From NCBI GenBank assembly GCA_024760545.1, contig CP060502.1, forward strand, positions 1 to 64,000: 64,000 nt of DNA, given 5' to 3'. The position numbers were made by a program, and so were the translations under genes. This stretch comes from Nitrospira sp. (GTDB lineage: Bacteria > Nitrospirota > Nitrospiria > Nitrospirales > Nitrospiraceae). Below the pieces are notes generated by a model. The model did not search any database and was not told where the DNA came from. It was given only the letters and a program-made list of their open reading frames with translations. Below are positions 35,937 to 45,147 of the stretch, in pieces; position 1 is the first letter of the stretch; each line of letters opens with the position of its first letter.

Positions 35937-36572
35937 ATGCACAAAACAAGTGGTACTCGAACTGTACGTATCGTCTTAGCAGCAAGTGTTGCGCTTGGAG
36001 GAATGCTGTGGTCAACCGTCGGCAGCCTCAGCTCTGCAACAGCTGGTGCTCCCCCCGGCGCTCCCCCGTCCACAATACCTGGTGCGATTGAGTACACCCC
36101 TGAGGGCAAAATGAAAAGGCCGCCATTTTCTGCCTTCCGGCATTGGGTGTACATTGGAACTCCTCTGACTCCGAACGATATGAACGATGGGAAGGCCAAT
36201 TTCCCTGAGTTTCATAACGTCTACATGGATCCAGAGGGTTTTGCGTACTACGAAAAGAACGGTAAATATCGAGACGGCACCGCGATCGTGAAAGAATTGG
36301 TCAGCGTTGGTGCAAAAGAAGCGGCCAGCGGTGCAGGGTATTTCCAAGGGGAATTTATTGGACTTGAAGTTTCCGTTAAGGATTCCAAGCTCCACTCGAA
36401 AGATCCCGGTAACTGGGGCTTCTACAGCTTCGGCCATTCGTACCCACTGAAAGACGTGTCAAAGCCGAACAAAATCGACGAGTGCAATAAATGCCATGAG
36501 ACGAATGCCGTGGACTTTGTGTTCTCGCAGTATTACCCAGTACTGCGCGCGGCTAATCCCATGAAAAAGTAA
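35937..36572 (+). CDS. cytochrome P460 family protein (copy 2)
   Basis: 211 residues from ATG 35937 (AGGGAGG upstream). Signal peptide RIVLAASVALGGMLWSTVGSLSSATA. Single heme motif CNKCH near the C-terminus; GTAIVKELV again carries the candidate cross-link Lys. Overall similarity to copy 1 is modest (shared HxVYxxPxxxAxYxKxGxxxDG pattern), so this is an old duplication. The signal sequence resembles that of the truncated globin. Expected role: periplasmic NO/hydroxylamine oxidation or heme-P460 electron transfer. Confidence 0.85.
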   Translation: MHKTSGTRTVRIVLAASVALGGMLWSTVGSLSSATAGAPPGAPPSTIPGAIEYTPEGKMKRPPFSAFRHWVYIGTPLTPNDMNDGKANFPEFHNVYMDPEGFAYYEKNGKYRDGTAIVKELVSVGAKEAASGAGYFQGEFIGLEVSVKDSKLHSKDPGNWGFYSFGHSYPLKDVSKPNKIDECNKCHETNAVDFVFSQYYPVLRAANPMKK

Positions 36573-36587
36573 CAATCTGCTTGATCT

Positions 36588-36618
36588 GGTAACCGATGAC
36601 TATAAGTCATCGGTTATC
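36588..36618 (+). terminator. hairpin after P460 copy 2
   Basis: AACCGATGACT (36591-36601) pairs perfectly with AGTCATCGGTT (36605-36615) around ATA, extended by outer pairs. It lies 16 bp past the stop. No T-run follows. Confidence 0.55.
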
Positions 36619-36656
36619 CAGCTCCGCCAATTCTGTCATTTTCTTAAAGCGCGCCT

Positions 36657-37874
36657 ATGAGATTGCCAATCAAACTCGTGCCGCCGTGTTTCTGCCTAGC
36701 ATTTGTTTTTGGCATTAGCGGATGTCTTTCTCCTCTCGCAACCCATCGCGCCGTGCTTGAATATGACCGGACCGTCAGTTACGTCGAAGCAGATCTATTG
36801 CTGCTCAATATCGCACGTGCACGATACCATCGGCCGGTGCATTTCACGGCGGTGTCGAGTGTTGCCGCGACGTTCGATTTTCGAACAGACGCAGGGATTC
36901 GGGGAGGAATTGGGCATGCCGTCGATCCATCGAAATACCCACTCGGACTCGAATATGGCGTGAGTGTCGCGGAAAATCCTACGATCACCATTATCCCCAT
37001 CACGGGTGAGGACTTTACTAGGCGCATCCTTCAACCGCTCAATGAAAATACATTGAAATCTTTGGCGCACCAAGGCTACGAGCTCAACATGCTGTTGCGT
37101 TTGATGGCTAGGGGGTTCTCGATCGACGAAGGCGATGGGAGGCGCTTATTGATTAACCGCCCCTCGGAAGGAGATGGCTTCATCGAATTTCGCCGTCGGG
37201 TGCTGCATTTAGCTAGCCTCGAGAAGAGCAGACAACTCTATGTAGAACCTTTGCTATTCAACGACACTCAAACTATGTACGTTCGTCCCCCGAACCCCCG
37301 TGAGATCGTCGAGGCGACAGAGAAAGGGTATCGTTGGGAGGTCAATGTCGAGACCGGCACGCATACTGTGTGGCGTCCAACGATCGGACGGCTGCTGATC
37401 TCCAACTACGACTCCAAGCGCCTGTCAAACGAGGAACGGAGGCAATTACATTTGGAGGCGCTCCAATATCCTGAAAGCCAGGTATTGGTCGATATTCGGC
37501 CTGGTTTTCCTGGTGGTGATTATCCGCTTCATGGCACGTTACTTCTGAGAAGCATCAATGCCATCGTTGGATTTGTCGGCCGGAATTTCGAGGAGGACCG
37601 CGAATTTGCCGTTACGCCTGATCCAAGAACCATTACACTCGTGCGCAATCCAACACACACGCTGGAAATTGTCGAATCGGCTAGTAAGCCTGGCGAGATC
37701 GAATTCGCCGTCTACTTTGAGGGGAAGTATTATTCGATAAAAAGGTACCCGGTCGAACAGAGGACGGAGTCCAATTGGAATCAAGAATCCTTCGCCGTGC
37801 TATCCCATCTCTTTCAGATGACTGTCACGGATTTGGGCAAAGTCCCAACTCCAGCGATTACCATTCAGAAATGA
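36657..37874 (+). CDS. hypothetical lipoprotein
   Basis: 405 residues, lipobox GISGC at residues 19-23, so a mature lipoprotein. Not assigned to a named family. The body has several conserved-looking segments: YVEADLLLLNIARARYHRPVHFTAVSS, NPTITIIPITGEDFTRRIL, and a C-terminal domain with PDPRTITLVRNPTHTLEI and SFAVLSHLFQMTV. It resembles large uncharacterised lipoproteins I recall from environmental proteobacteria and Nitrospira. It stands alone between the P460-2 terminator and the MauG gene. Confidence 0.75.
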   Translation: MRLPIKLVPPCFCLAFVFGISGCLSPLATHRAVLEYDRTVSYVEADLLLLNIARARYHRPVHFTAVSSVAATFDFRTDAGIRGGIGHAVDPSKYPLGLEYGVSVAENPTITIIPITGEDFTRRILQPLNENTLKSLAHQGYELNMLLRLMARGFSIDEGDGRRLLINRPSEGDGFIEFRRRVLHLASLEKSRQLYVEPLLFNDTQTMYVRPPNPREIVEATEKGYRWEVNVETGTHTVWRPTIGRLLISNYDSKRLSNEERRQLHLEALQYPESQVLVDIRPGFPGGDYPLHGTLLLRSINAIVGFVGRNFEEDREFAVTPDPRTITLVRNPTHTLEIVESASKPGEIEFAVYFEGKYYSIKRYPVEQRTESNWNQESFAVLSHLFQMTVTDLGKVPTPAITIQK

Positions 37875-37932
37875 CGGGGCGATATGTCTACCGAACGCTC
37901 GAGTCACAAATTATCTTCGGTCTAGATGAACA

Positions 37933-39048
37933 ATGATTCAGAACGCGTTCTCGATGCTCATGGACATCCGACGACTCGTACCAAACCCTTCAGGGCGCCC
38001 CCTGTCCTTCGTGCTTGCACTCACGAGGGCTTTCATTGGTTGTGGGTTGTTCCTGCTCAGCGCGGACGTGATGGCGCTCGATCCTCTTCGCGCAACAGAC
38101 AAAGAAATTCCCCATCTCCTCGGATTGGGCGATCCGAATGACTTTCTCCTAATTGAGAGTCGTCCCATCCAACAGTCCGTTGAACTCGGCCGGTTTCTGT
38201 TTTTCGACAAGCGACTCTCAGGAGATGGCACGATCGCCTGTAGTTCGTGTCATCTGCCCTCTCGCGCGTTTACCGATAGGAACGCTGTTCCAACCGGCAT
38301 CAAAGGCCAGCGTGGCCATCGGAATGCCCCCACCATTGTGAATCGCCTGTACGGTCGGTCATTCTTTTGGGATGGACGAGCGCACACGCTTCCAGAACAG
38401 ACACTTGAGCCTTTTCTCAGTCCGGTTGAACACGGGCTCTCTCAGCGCGACCTCCTCTCCATGATCAGGTCAATTCCAGGCTACCGCCGTCTGTTTCGCG
38501 AGGCATTCGGCACGGATGTGACCGAGGATGGCATTGCGACCGCCCTGACCCATTTCCAATGGACCATCCTCTCCGGTAACAGTCCCGTAGACCGATTCGA
38601 TTATCGGGGGGATGCGACCGCCCTCCCTGCCGCCGCACAACGCGGGTTCCTCGTGTTTCGAGGCAAGGGCGGCTGTGTGCGATGCCACGCTGGCCCCAAC
38701 TATACCGACGAGCAATACCACAATCTCGGAGTGGGTTGGGAGTCCTCTCACGTCGATCTCGGCCGCTATTCCGTGACCCGTCAGCCGGAAGATATCGGCG
38801 CGTTCAAGACACCGACGCTGCGAGAGGTCGCTCAGACTGCTCCCTACATGCACGATGGTCGATTCAAGACACTCAGAGAAGTGGTGAACTTTTACAATCA
38901 CGGAGGGGTGAGCAACCCGCATCAGGATCCCATTATGCGACCTCTGTTTCTGAGTGACGACGAACGAGAAGACTTAGAAGCCTTTCTCAACAATCTGTCT
39001 GGCGAAGGATGGCAGCAGGCGGTTGCACCCCGTGTGTTCCCGAAGTAA
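37933..39048 (+). CDS. di-heme cytochrome c peroxidase (MauG/CcpA family)
   Basis: 371 residues. Two heme motifs: CSSCH (about residue 103) and CVRCH (about 250), with typical segments RNAPTIVNRLYGRSFFWDGRA, FKTPTLREVAQTAPYMHDGRF and LREVVNFYNHGG. It is periplasmic; a hydrophobic export segment (LALTRAFIGCGLFLLSADVMA) occurs near residue 40, so the true start may be one of the later Met codons. Reduces H2O2 or oxidises proteins. Context: next to the redox cluster, but without the operator motif. Confidence 0.88.
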   Translation: MIQNAFSMLMDIRRLVPNPSGRPLSFVLALTRAFIGCGLFLLSADVMALDPLRATDKEIPHLLGLGDPNDFLLIESRPIQQSVELGRFLFFDKRLSGDGTIACSSCHLPSRAFTDRNAVPTGIKGQRGHRNAPTIVNRLYGRSFFWDGRAHTLPEQTLEPFLSPVEHGLSQRDLLSMIRSIPGYRRLFREAFGTDVTEDGIATALTHFQWTILSGNSPVDRFDYRGDATALPAAAQRGFLVFRGKGGCVRCHAGPNYTDEQYHNLGVGWESSHVDLGRYSVTRQPEDIGAFKTPTLREVAQTAPYMHDGRFKTLREVVNFYNHGGVSNPHQDPIMRPLFLSDDEREDLEAFLNNLSGEGWQQAVAPRVFPK

Positions 39049-39211
39049 CGAGTTGCTTTCCCAGCATTCGCATTACAGGTCCGCGGAAGTTAAAGGTGTT
39101 TCAGATGTCTGTGGCAGGCGATTGTACCGTACGTTGTTTTTCTTTTGGCCGGGACCCGTATCACTACAACGGCTGGTCGAGGGGTACCAGACATGGGCGA
39201 GGGCTTCATTG

Positions 39212-39835
39212 ATGAGACGTGCAGAACACCAGCCGACGACGGACCTGATCGCCTGCGACGAGTGCGACCTCCTCCAACGCCCGATCGCCCTTCCCGCCGG
39301 TGGGTGGGCGCTCTGCCGACGATGTGACGGTCCTCTGTATCGGTATACGCCCGGCAGTCTTGACCGGGCGCTCGCCTTCTCGATTGGTGCCGTCGTGATG
39401 TTTCTCATCGGTATCACGTCTCCGATCATGGAGCTGGAGATACAGGGGAATGTAACCTCTTCGAGCCTGTACACGGCGGTGCAACAACTCTGGAGTCAGG
39501 ACCAGCACATCTTCTCGGTGCTCATCGCAGCTACCACCATGATCCTGCCTGTCTTCGAGTTAGCGGCCATGTTATCGGTGTTGCTTTCATTGCGAATCCG
39601 GCCAGCATCAACCTGGGTCCCCAGGCTACTACGATTGCTGACTCTAATACGACCATGGAGCATGGTCGAAATATTTTTCATGGGGGTACTCGTGGCTCTC
39701 GTCAAACTGGCGCACATGGCTGACATTGTAACCGGCGTGGCCCTGTGGGCATTGGGGGGGATGATGGTCTTGTTGGTTGCGGCAAGCGGGTCGTTTAATC
39801 TTCGGCATCTGTGGGAAGAGGTCTCCTCGCAATGA
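39212..39835 (+). CDS. pqiA: PqiA-family membrane protein (first half)
   Basis: 207 residues from ATG 39212. N-terminal zinc-ribbon-like cysteines (CDECDLL ... CRRCDGPL), then four transmembrane helices typical of one PqiA half (AFSIGAVVMFLIGITSPIMEL; MVEIFFMGVLVALVKL). In E. coli PqiA both halves are fused in one polypeptide; here they are separate genes with an ATGA overlap. PqiABC is an MCE-type lipid transport system between the inner and outer membrane. Confidence 0.85.
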   Translation: MRRAEHQPTTDLIACDECDLLQRPIALPAGGWALCRRCDGPLYRYTPGSLDRALAFSIGAVVMFLIGITSPIMELEIQGNVTSSSLYTAVQQLWSQDQHIFSVLIAATTMILPVFELAAMLSVLLSLRIRPASTWVPRLLRLLTLIRPWSMVEIFFMGVLVALVKLAHMADIVTGVALWALGGMMVLLVAASGSFNLRHLWEEVSSQ

Positions 39836-40470
39836 CATCGTCACCGAGCACGGCAAAAGCACTCGGGCTGTACGCCTGTCACACTTGCGGTCTTGTTTCC
39901 AGACCAGCTCAAGAGGGCGCATCGTCTTGCCGTCGATGCGGCAGTCTGCTCCGTTTTCGAAAGACGAGCAGCATCGAACGGTCATTCGCCTATCTGCTCG
40001 CCGCCTATATTCTCTACATCCCGGCCAATATACTCCCGATTATGGAAACGCACTCCGTGTTGGGGAAAGAGGACAACACGATTGTCAGTGGAATCGTCTA
40101 TCTGTGGCATTCTGGATCATGGCCGCTGGCCCTCGTCGTCTTCATTGCCAGCATCGTGGTTCCTGTTTTGAAACTCCTGGCGCTGACGCTCCTCGTGGCC
40201 ACATCCCATTACCAATCTGCCTGGCGCCCCCTCGAACGGACGAAACTCTACCGCATCGTGGAACTGATCGGGCGCTGGTCCATGCTGGATGTGTATGTCG
40301 TCGCAATTCTGGCAGCGCTGGTGCAATTTCATCCGCTCGCAACAGTGACCCCTCGCATCGGGGCCGTCTACTTTGGTGGCGTGGTGGTGCTCAGCATGCT
40401 CTCCGCCATGGCTTTTGATCCTCGACTCATCTGGGATCCGACTCAGAAGGACCTTCGCACCCGTGAATGA
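39832..40470 (+). CDS. pqiA: PqiA-family membrane protein (second half)
   Basis: 212 residues from ATG 39832, overlapping the preceding stop by 4 bp. It has CHTCGLV ... CRRCGSLL cysteines and transmembrane helices including FAYLLAAYILYIPANILPIMET and RWSMLDVYVVAILAALVQF, the conserved PqiA signature. With the preceding gene it would form the equivalent of full-length PqiA. The pqiB GTG start lies inside its end. Confidence 0.87.
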   Translation: MTSSPSTAKALGLYACHTCGLVSRPAQEGASSCRRCGSLLRFRKTSSIERSFAYLLAAYILYIPANILPIMETHSVLGKEDNTIVSGIVYLWHSGSWPLALVVFIASIVVPVLKLLALTLLVATSHYQSAWRPLERTKLYRIVELIGRWSMLDVYVVAILAALVQFHPLATVTPRIGAVYFGGVVVLSMLSAMAFDPRLIWDPTQKDLRTRE

Positions 40471-42103
40471 CAGACATACAGACGAACTGTTGAAAGTGGC
40501 AAGTGCCGTGGCCGCGCCGAAGGGGCGGTGGTCGCTTCATTTTGTGTGGCTGGTGCCGATCATCTCCATCCTGATCGGCGGCTGGATTGCAATCAAAGCC
40601 GTCCTCGAACAGGGACCGACGATCACCATCACCTTCAGAGCTGCGGAGGGCTTGGAACCTGGTAAGACGAAGATCAAGTACAAGAACGTCGACGTCGGAG
40701 AAGTGAGAACAATTACCATCAGCGAAGATCTCTCCCACGTCATTGTCACCGCGAACATGGTCAACAACTTTTCCATGCATCTCGTTGAGGACACGAGATT
40801 CTGGGTCGTCCGCACACGGGTGACCGGGGGACAGGTGACAGAGCTCGGCACGCTGTTCTCCGGATCGTACATTGGTCTGGATGTGGGGAGATCTCAAGCG
40901 TCTAGGAGGGAATTTGAAGGGCTTGAGGTCCCTCCAATTATCACTGGAGATGTCGCGGGCAGGCAATTTGTCTTACGAGGAACTGGCCAAGGCTCGCTCG
41001 ATACCGGTACCCCCATCTACTTTCACCGAGTGCCCGTAGGAAAGGTGTTGTCCGCTGAGCTCGATACGGATGGAACCGCTGTGGTGACACGAATCTTTGT
41101 CGCCGCGCCCCATGATCGATACGTCACCACGAACACGAGGTTCTGGAACGCGAGTGGCGTGGACGTGACCGTTGACTCTGCCGGACTGAAGATGCGTACA
41201 CAATCCCTCATCTCGATCTTGGTCGGTGGAATTGCCTTTGAGACCCCGCCGAATGCCTCGGTGACGCCGCAGGCTGCTGAAAACACAAATTTTGTGATGT
41301 ACCCAGACCGGGACATGGCGATGAAACGACCAGATCAGGGTACGCTCAGATTCACAGTGTATTTTACGGAATCCTTGCGAGGACTGACCCTTGGGGCTCC
41401 GGTGGAACTCCATGGCCTCCCGGTCGGTGAAGTGACAAACATCGAAATGGACTACGACGACAAGGCCAGAACCTATCGGTTTCCTGTCGAGCTCGCGCTC
41501 TACCCCGATCAATTGGCGCGGCATGTCCAACCCGATGACATGAGGGGGGCCCACGCGGAGGCCCCCACGAGGCAGGAGATCGATGCGCTCGTCGCTCGTG
41601 GGCTACGGGCACAACTGACGACGGGCAGTCTCCTCACCGGACAGCTTTTCGTGGCACTCGACTTTTTTCATGATGCAACCAAAGCCTCGGTCAACTGGGG
41701 AAAAGTTCCTCCCGAGCTGCCGACGATTCCGAGTAGTCTTGCGAGCCTCCAGCATAACTTGTCCCACTTTGCACAGAAATTAGAGCGGCTGCCGGTGGAT
41801 GAGCTCATGACGGATCTTCGTAAAACCCTCGGCTCCCTGCAGACAATGTTGCGGAGTACGGATGCGTTGGCGCAGCAGCTGGACAAACAGGTGGCGCCGA
41901 AGGCTGAGGAGGCATTGCAAGAGTTGCGGCGCACGCTGCTCGCCGCAGAACATCTTCTGGCGACCGATGCGCCCCTTCAGCAAGATGCTCGTGACGCGTT
42001 GCGTCAGCTGGGACGAGCATCTCAATCCCTTCACGAGCTGGCGGAATTTCTCGAACGCCACCCCGAATCCCTCATTCGTGGGAGAACAGAGGAGAGACCA
42101 TGA
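40463..42103 (+). CDS. pqiB: PqiB-type MCE domain protein
   Basis: 546 residues from GTG 40463, overlapping pqiA by 8 bp. One transmembrane anchor (LVPIISILIGGWIAI), then three MCE/MlaD domains (starts near ITITFRAAEGLEPGKTKIKY, GTPIYFHRVPVGKV and RFTVYFTESLRGLTLGAPVEL). A long helical C-terminus (ELMTDLRKTLGSLQTMLRS ... ALQELRRTLLAAEHLLA) forms the needle across the periplasm. Transports lipids toward the outer membrane. Operon pqiA-pqiA-pqiB-pqiC. Confidence 0.92.
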   Translation: MNDRHTDELLKVASAVAAPKGRWSLHFVWLVPIISILIGGWIAIKAVLEQGPTITITFRAAEGLEPGKTKIKYKNVDVGEVRTITISEDLSHVIVTANMVNNFSMHLVEDTRFWVVRTRVTGGQVTELGTLFSGSYIGLDVGRSQASRREFEGLEVPPIITGDVAGRQFVLRGTGQGSLDTGTPIYFHRVPVGKVLSAELDTDGTAVVTRIFVAAPHDRYVTTNTRFWNASGVDVTVDSAGLKMRTQSLISILVGGIAFETPPNASVTPQAAENTNFVMYPDRDMAMKRPDQGTLRFTVYFTESLRGLTLGAPVELHGLPVGEVTNIEMDYDDKARTYRFPVELALYPDQLARHVQPDDMRGAHAEAPTRQEIDALVARGLRAQLTTGSLLTGQLFVALDFFHDATKASVNWGKVPPELPTIPSSLASLQHNLSHFAQKLERLPVDELMTDLRKTLGSLQTMLRSTDALAQQLDKQVAPKAEEALQELRRTLLAAEHLLATDAPLQQDARDALRQLGRASQSLHELAEFLERHPESLIRGRTEERP

Positions 42104-42714
42104 TCAGCTGCCTGGCCAGGCTCGCCATTGTCGGACTCGCAGGTCTCGTGTTGACGGTTGGCTGCGCACCGCCTGTCACCCTCAACCACTACATCCTCAA
42201 CAGTCACACTGTCCGAGACCGTGGAGGTCCCCAGCCTGAGGCGTTCGCGCTGTCGATCGGCCTGAGACCAATTACGCTGCCGGACATGGTCGATCGCCCG
42301 CAGCTCGTGTTGCGCACAAGTGAGCATCGTGTGGTCCTCGCCGAGACACATCGCTGGGCTGGACCGCTTAAGGCAGAAATCGCGCGTGTCCTGGCCGATA
42401 ATCTTGCCTATCTCCTGGGCACCCGGTCGATTTCTTCCTATCCCCAGCGTGGGGTCGAGCGCGCCGAGGTGAGGGTGTCGGTTGATGTTCAGCGTTTCGA
42501 ATCGATCCTGGGAAAAACCGCAACGATCGACGCCATCTGGACGGTACAATGGACGGATGGAACGCAGCGGACCGATAGCGCGCATGTACAAGAAACGGTG
42601 TCTGACGAGAGCTACGACGCCCTGGTCGCCGCTCATAGTCGTGCATTGATGACCGTCAGTCAGGACATTGCCTCGACCATTCGAGGGGGTGGGGTCGCTG
42701 CCTCGCCTCGTTGA
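42100..42714 (+). CDS. pqiC: PqiC/YmbA outer-membrane lipoprotein
   Basis: 204 residues, ATGA overlap with pqiB. Signal peptide with lipobox VGCAPP. The YmbA/PqiC (DUF330) pattern is seen in YILNS, LSIGLRPITLPDMVDRPQLVLR and RVSVDVQRFESILG. It anchors the PqiB needle at the outer membrane. Last gene of the operon. Confidence 0.88.
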   Translation: MISCLARLAIVGLAGLVLTVGCAPPVTLNHYILNSHTVRDRGGPQPEAFALSIGLRPITLPDMVDRPQLVLRTSEHRVVLAETHRWAGPLKAEIARVLADNLAYLLGTRSISSYPQRGVERAEVRVSVDVQRFESILGKTATIDAIWTVQWTDGTQRTDSAHVQETVSDESYDALVAAHSRALMTVSQDIASTIRGGGVAASPR

Positions 42715-42779
42715 TATCCACGGTATGGATATAAGAGAAAAAATCTCATGCTCATATGCATGGTGTATAGGAATAGAAT

Positions 42780-43739
42780 ATGAACACGTTACAGTTTTTG
42801 GTGGACTACGGAGCGTGGGTGCTCTTCGCTGTTGTATTTCTAGAGCAGGCTGGTCTTCCTCTTCCCGCACTCCCTCTCTTAGTAACAGCAGGCGCATTGG
42901 TCGGAGCCGACAAGATGAACGTCGGCGTGGCAGTGCTGGCTCCCCTCGTCGCCGCTGTTCTTCCCGACCTCTGCTGGTATTACTTAGGGCGCGTGAAGGG
43001 AGGCCGAGTCCTTGGGCTTCTCTGTAAAATCTCCCTTGAACCTGACTCCTGTGTGCGAAGTTCAGAGGATATGTTCCGCCGGCACGGGAAAAGCACCCTG
43101 CTAATCGCAAAATTCGTCCCCGGCTTGAGCACGATCGCGCCTCCATTGGCCGGCATCACCGGCATGACACTTCCGGTATTCCTCTTCTACGATACGGGCG
43201 GGGCTCTCCTATTGATCCTCCTATCCGAGGGTGTCGGTGCCTTGTTTAGCAATCAGCTGGAATCCGTCATGGCCGTCTTCGACCAGGTCGGCGGATGGAT
43301 TCTCGTCATCGCGCTGATTGGTGTCGCCACCTTTGTAGCCTATAAGTTTTATCGCAGGCAACAGGTCTTACGAGAACACCAGATGGCCAAGATTTCAGTC
43401 GACGAATTGAAGAACATGATGGATGGCGGGCACCAAGTGGTTATTGTTGATGTAAGAAATCCCCTATCGCGCGAAACGGATCCAGAAGCCATTCCTGGAG
43501 CCATCCATTTACTGTTTGAGGAGATCGAGCATCGCCAAGATGAATTGCCGAAGAACCAAGAAATTGTGCTCTACTGTAACTGTCCCAACGACATTTCTAG
43601 CGCTCGCACGGCGTTGAAATTGAAGAAACAAGGAGTCCACCGTGTTCGCCCTCTTGAAGGAGGACTTGATGCATGGCGAGACCGACGGTTCCCAACGGAA
43701 TCAGTCACGTGTCAGACAGTCCCGCAACAGCAATCCTGA
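42780..43739 (+). CDS. DedA/TVP38-type membrane protein fused to a rhodanese domain
   Basis: 319 residues. Residues 1-205 form a DedA family domain (FLEQAGLPLPALPLLVTAGAL, FRRHGKSTLLIAKFVPGLSTIAPPLAG). Residues 208-310 are a rhodanese domain with motif VIVDVRNP and active-site loop YCNCPNDISSA carrying the catalytic Cys. DedA proteins flip undecaprenyl phosphate or maintain membrane potential; rhodaneses transfer sulfane sulfur. The fused pairing occurs in various environmental bacteria and may handle sulfur species or membrane stress. A 61-bp segment of this gene is repeated directly after its stop. Confidence 0.85.
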   Translation: MNTLQFLVDYGAWVLFAVVFLEQAGLPLPALPLLVTAGALVGADKMNVGVAVLAPLVAAVLPDLCWYYLGRVKGGRVLGLLCKISLEPDSCVRSSEDMFRRHGKSTLLIAKFVPGLSTIAPPLAGITGMTLPVFLFYDTGGALLLILLSEGVGALFSNQLESVMAVFDQVGGWILVIALIGVATFVAYKFYRRQQVLREHQMAKISVDELKNMMDGGHQVVIVDVRNPLSRETDPEAIPGAIHLLFEEIEHRQDELPKNQEIVLYCNCPNDISSARTALKLKKQGVHRVRPLEGGLDAWRDRRFPTESVTCQTVPQQQS

Positions 43740-43740
43740 T

Positions 43741-43801
43741 TAACAGCAGACGCATTGGTCGGAGCCGACAAGATGAACGTCGGCGTGGCGGTGCTGGCTC
43801 C
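43741..43801 (+). repeat. 61-bp direct repeat of an internal DedA gene segment
   Basis: 43741-43801 repeats 42883-42943 with two mismatches (59 of 61 bases by eye). It begins within two bases of the stop codon and is not part of any frame. A scar of a partial duplication or illegitimate recombination at this junction. Confidence 0.8.
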
Positions 43802-43959
43802 TTGCTACTCGAGACGCTCATGAACTGTACCGTAGATATGGGTTTAAGTCTCCTGATGTGCCAACGCTGTTTATGGAAAGAACTGGCACCGTTCCGTGTG
43901 AGCCTCGGAACGGGTGAAGGTGGTCAAGGCGGGCCTACCTGCAATGCATTCATCAAAGC

Positions 43960-44337
43960 TTAAATCGTCAAGGGCGCATTCCCTTCGCTGCGGTTATTCA
44001 CCAAGACATAAGCCTTTCGCTTCTCTCCCACCGCCTTCTTCACGAGTTCCACGGTGTCTCGCCGCATCTCTGGCAGCTCTTCCACGATCTTCGTATACGG
44101 CTCCGCACGTTTCTTCGCTGCTTCATACGACATCTTGAGTGGGGTCAGGAGGCGCAGAACCGTGAAGGGCGCCGTGAAGCAATCCTCCATCCGTTGATGC
44201 TGCTCCGGTAACGACGGCATGTAAGACCAATGGTTGTAGACATGGGCGATGCCGTGATGCTCTAAGACCTTGCGATAGTCAGGACCCAGCAAGCCCGCAT
44301 TGCGAATTTCAACCGCATACCGAAAGTCCTTGGGGAG
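43960..44337 (-). pseudogene. DUF72 (YecE-like) C-terminal fragment
   Basis: Minus-strand translation PKDFRYAVEIRNAGLLGPDYRKVLEHHG continuing MPSLPEQHQRM ... AYVLVNNRSEGNAPLTI matches the C-terminal third of DUF72 proteins. The frame runs open to about 44337 and then breaks without a start, at the point where the ImmA/IrrE gene begins on the other strand. The N-terminal TIM-barrel part is missing. Confidence 0.7.
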
Positions 44338-45147
44338 TTGACCGCTCCAGCTTACTACCCCTTAGCCTCAATCTGCTTGAGAGAAGAAAAGCTTAAACGG
44401 AGCCATCCTCTGACGAGGCATACATTCAAGAATCTGTCTAGCCGGTTCACCAAGGCAGGTTTCCCGAATGACTTTCTTCGCTCCGCAATCTTGCCTGATT
44501 GGTGGGACGACACCTGCCGTGAAGATCCAAAGCTTCTTCAGGATATTGAAATTCGGATTGCGCGCTTCCTTGGTCAGTCTTTGACAGAGATCAAAAACCC
44601 GAGCACTAGATTAGCATCTCCACCTTATCCTGAAGCTCAGCTAAGACGTGTAAAAGACATTGATCGTGATAGGCTCGGTCCTGCAATTCACGCCGCTATG
44701 CGGATAGCTGCAGCAACCGTTCGAAGTCTACGACACAATGTCCCCACTGCTGCAACTACTCCTCCTGCTGACGGCCTCGCCTGGCGGAACTCGATCCAGC
44801 ACACAGGCCCGTCGATAACTTTGAAAGATGTCGCAGGAGATCTCTGGCGTCGGGGAATTCCTTTCATCTCGCTTGACTTGCTTCCAACTCCCAGTTTCCA
44901 AGGCCTAGCCGGAATCATTGAGGGCCGGCCCATCATATTGCTTGGCCACAAGCATGATGAGCCAGGGCGGCTAGCATTTGTTGTGTCGCACGAAACGGGT
45001 CATATAGCCGCTGGTGATTGTGCTCCTGGTCAGCCAGTTGTTGACGAAGAAGAGATTCAAGACAGCGACCTTATTGAACGTCGGGCCGATCAATACGCAA
45101 CGTGGGTCCTAGTAGGTAGCGATACCATTCCAAGCATTAATGGTTGA
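44338..45147 (+). CDS. ImmA/IrrE-family metallopeptidase, ends modified by rearrangement
   Basis: 269 residues from TTG 44338; no good ribosome-binding site, and the start coincides with the break in the DUF72 fragment, so the true N-terminus may be lost. The zinc motif HETGH (about 218-222) and downstream Glu in IERRADQYATW identify the ImmA/IrrE family, which cleaves HTH repressors of mobile elements or forms toxin-antitoxin-like pairs. The stop TGA is supplied by the first bases of an IS3 end (TGAGCTGCTGCC), so the C-terminus is probably also truncated. No partner repressor is adjacent. Confidence 0.65.
   Translation: MTAPAYYPLASICLREEKLKRSHPLTRHTFKNLSSRFTKAGFPNDFLRSAILPDWWDDTCREDPKLLQDIEIRIARFLGQSLTEIKNPSTRLASPPYPEAQLRRVKDIDRDRLGPAIHAAMRIAAATVRSLRHNVPTAATTPPADGLAWRNSIQHTGPSITLKDVAGDLWRRGIPFISLDLLPTPSFQGLAGIIEGRPIILLGHKHDEPGRLAFVVSHETGHIAAGDCAPGQPVVDEEEIQDSDLIERRADQYATWVLVGSDTIPSING

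Noticed and set aside
42031-43146. 371-codon minus-strand frame across pqiC and the DedA gene
   Set aside because: Spans two well-supported plus-strand genes; no motif.
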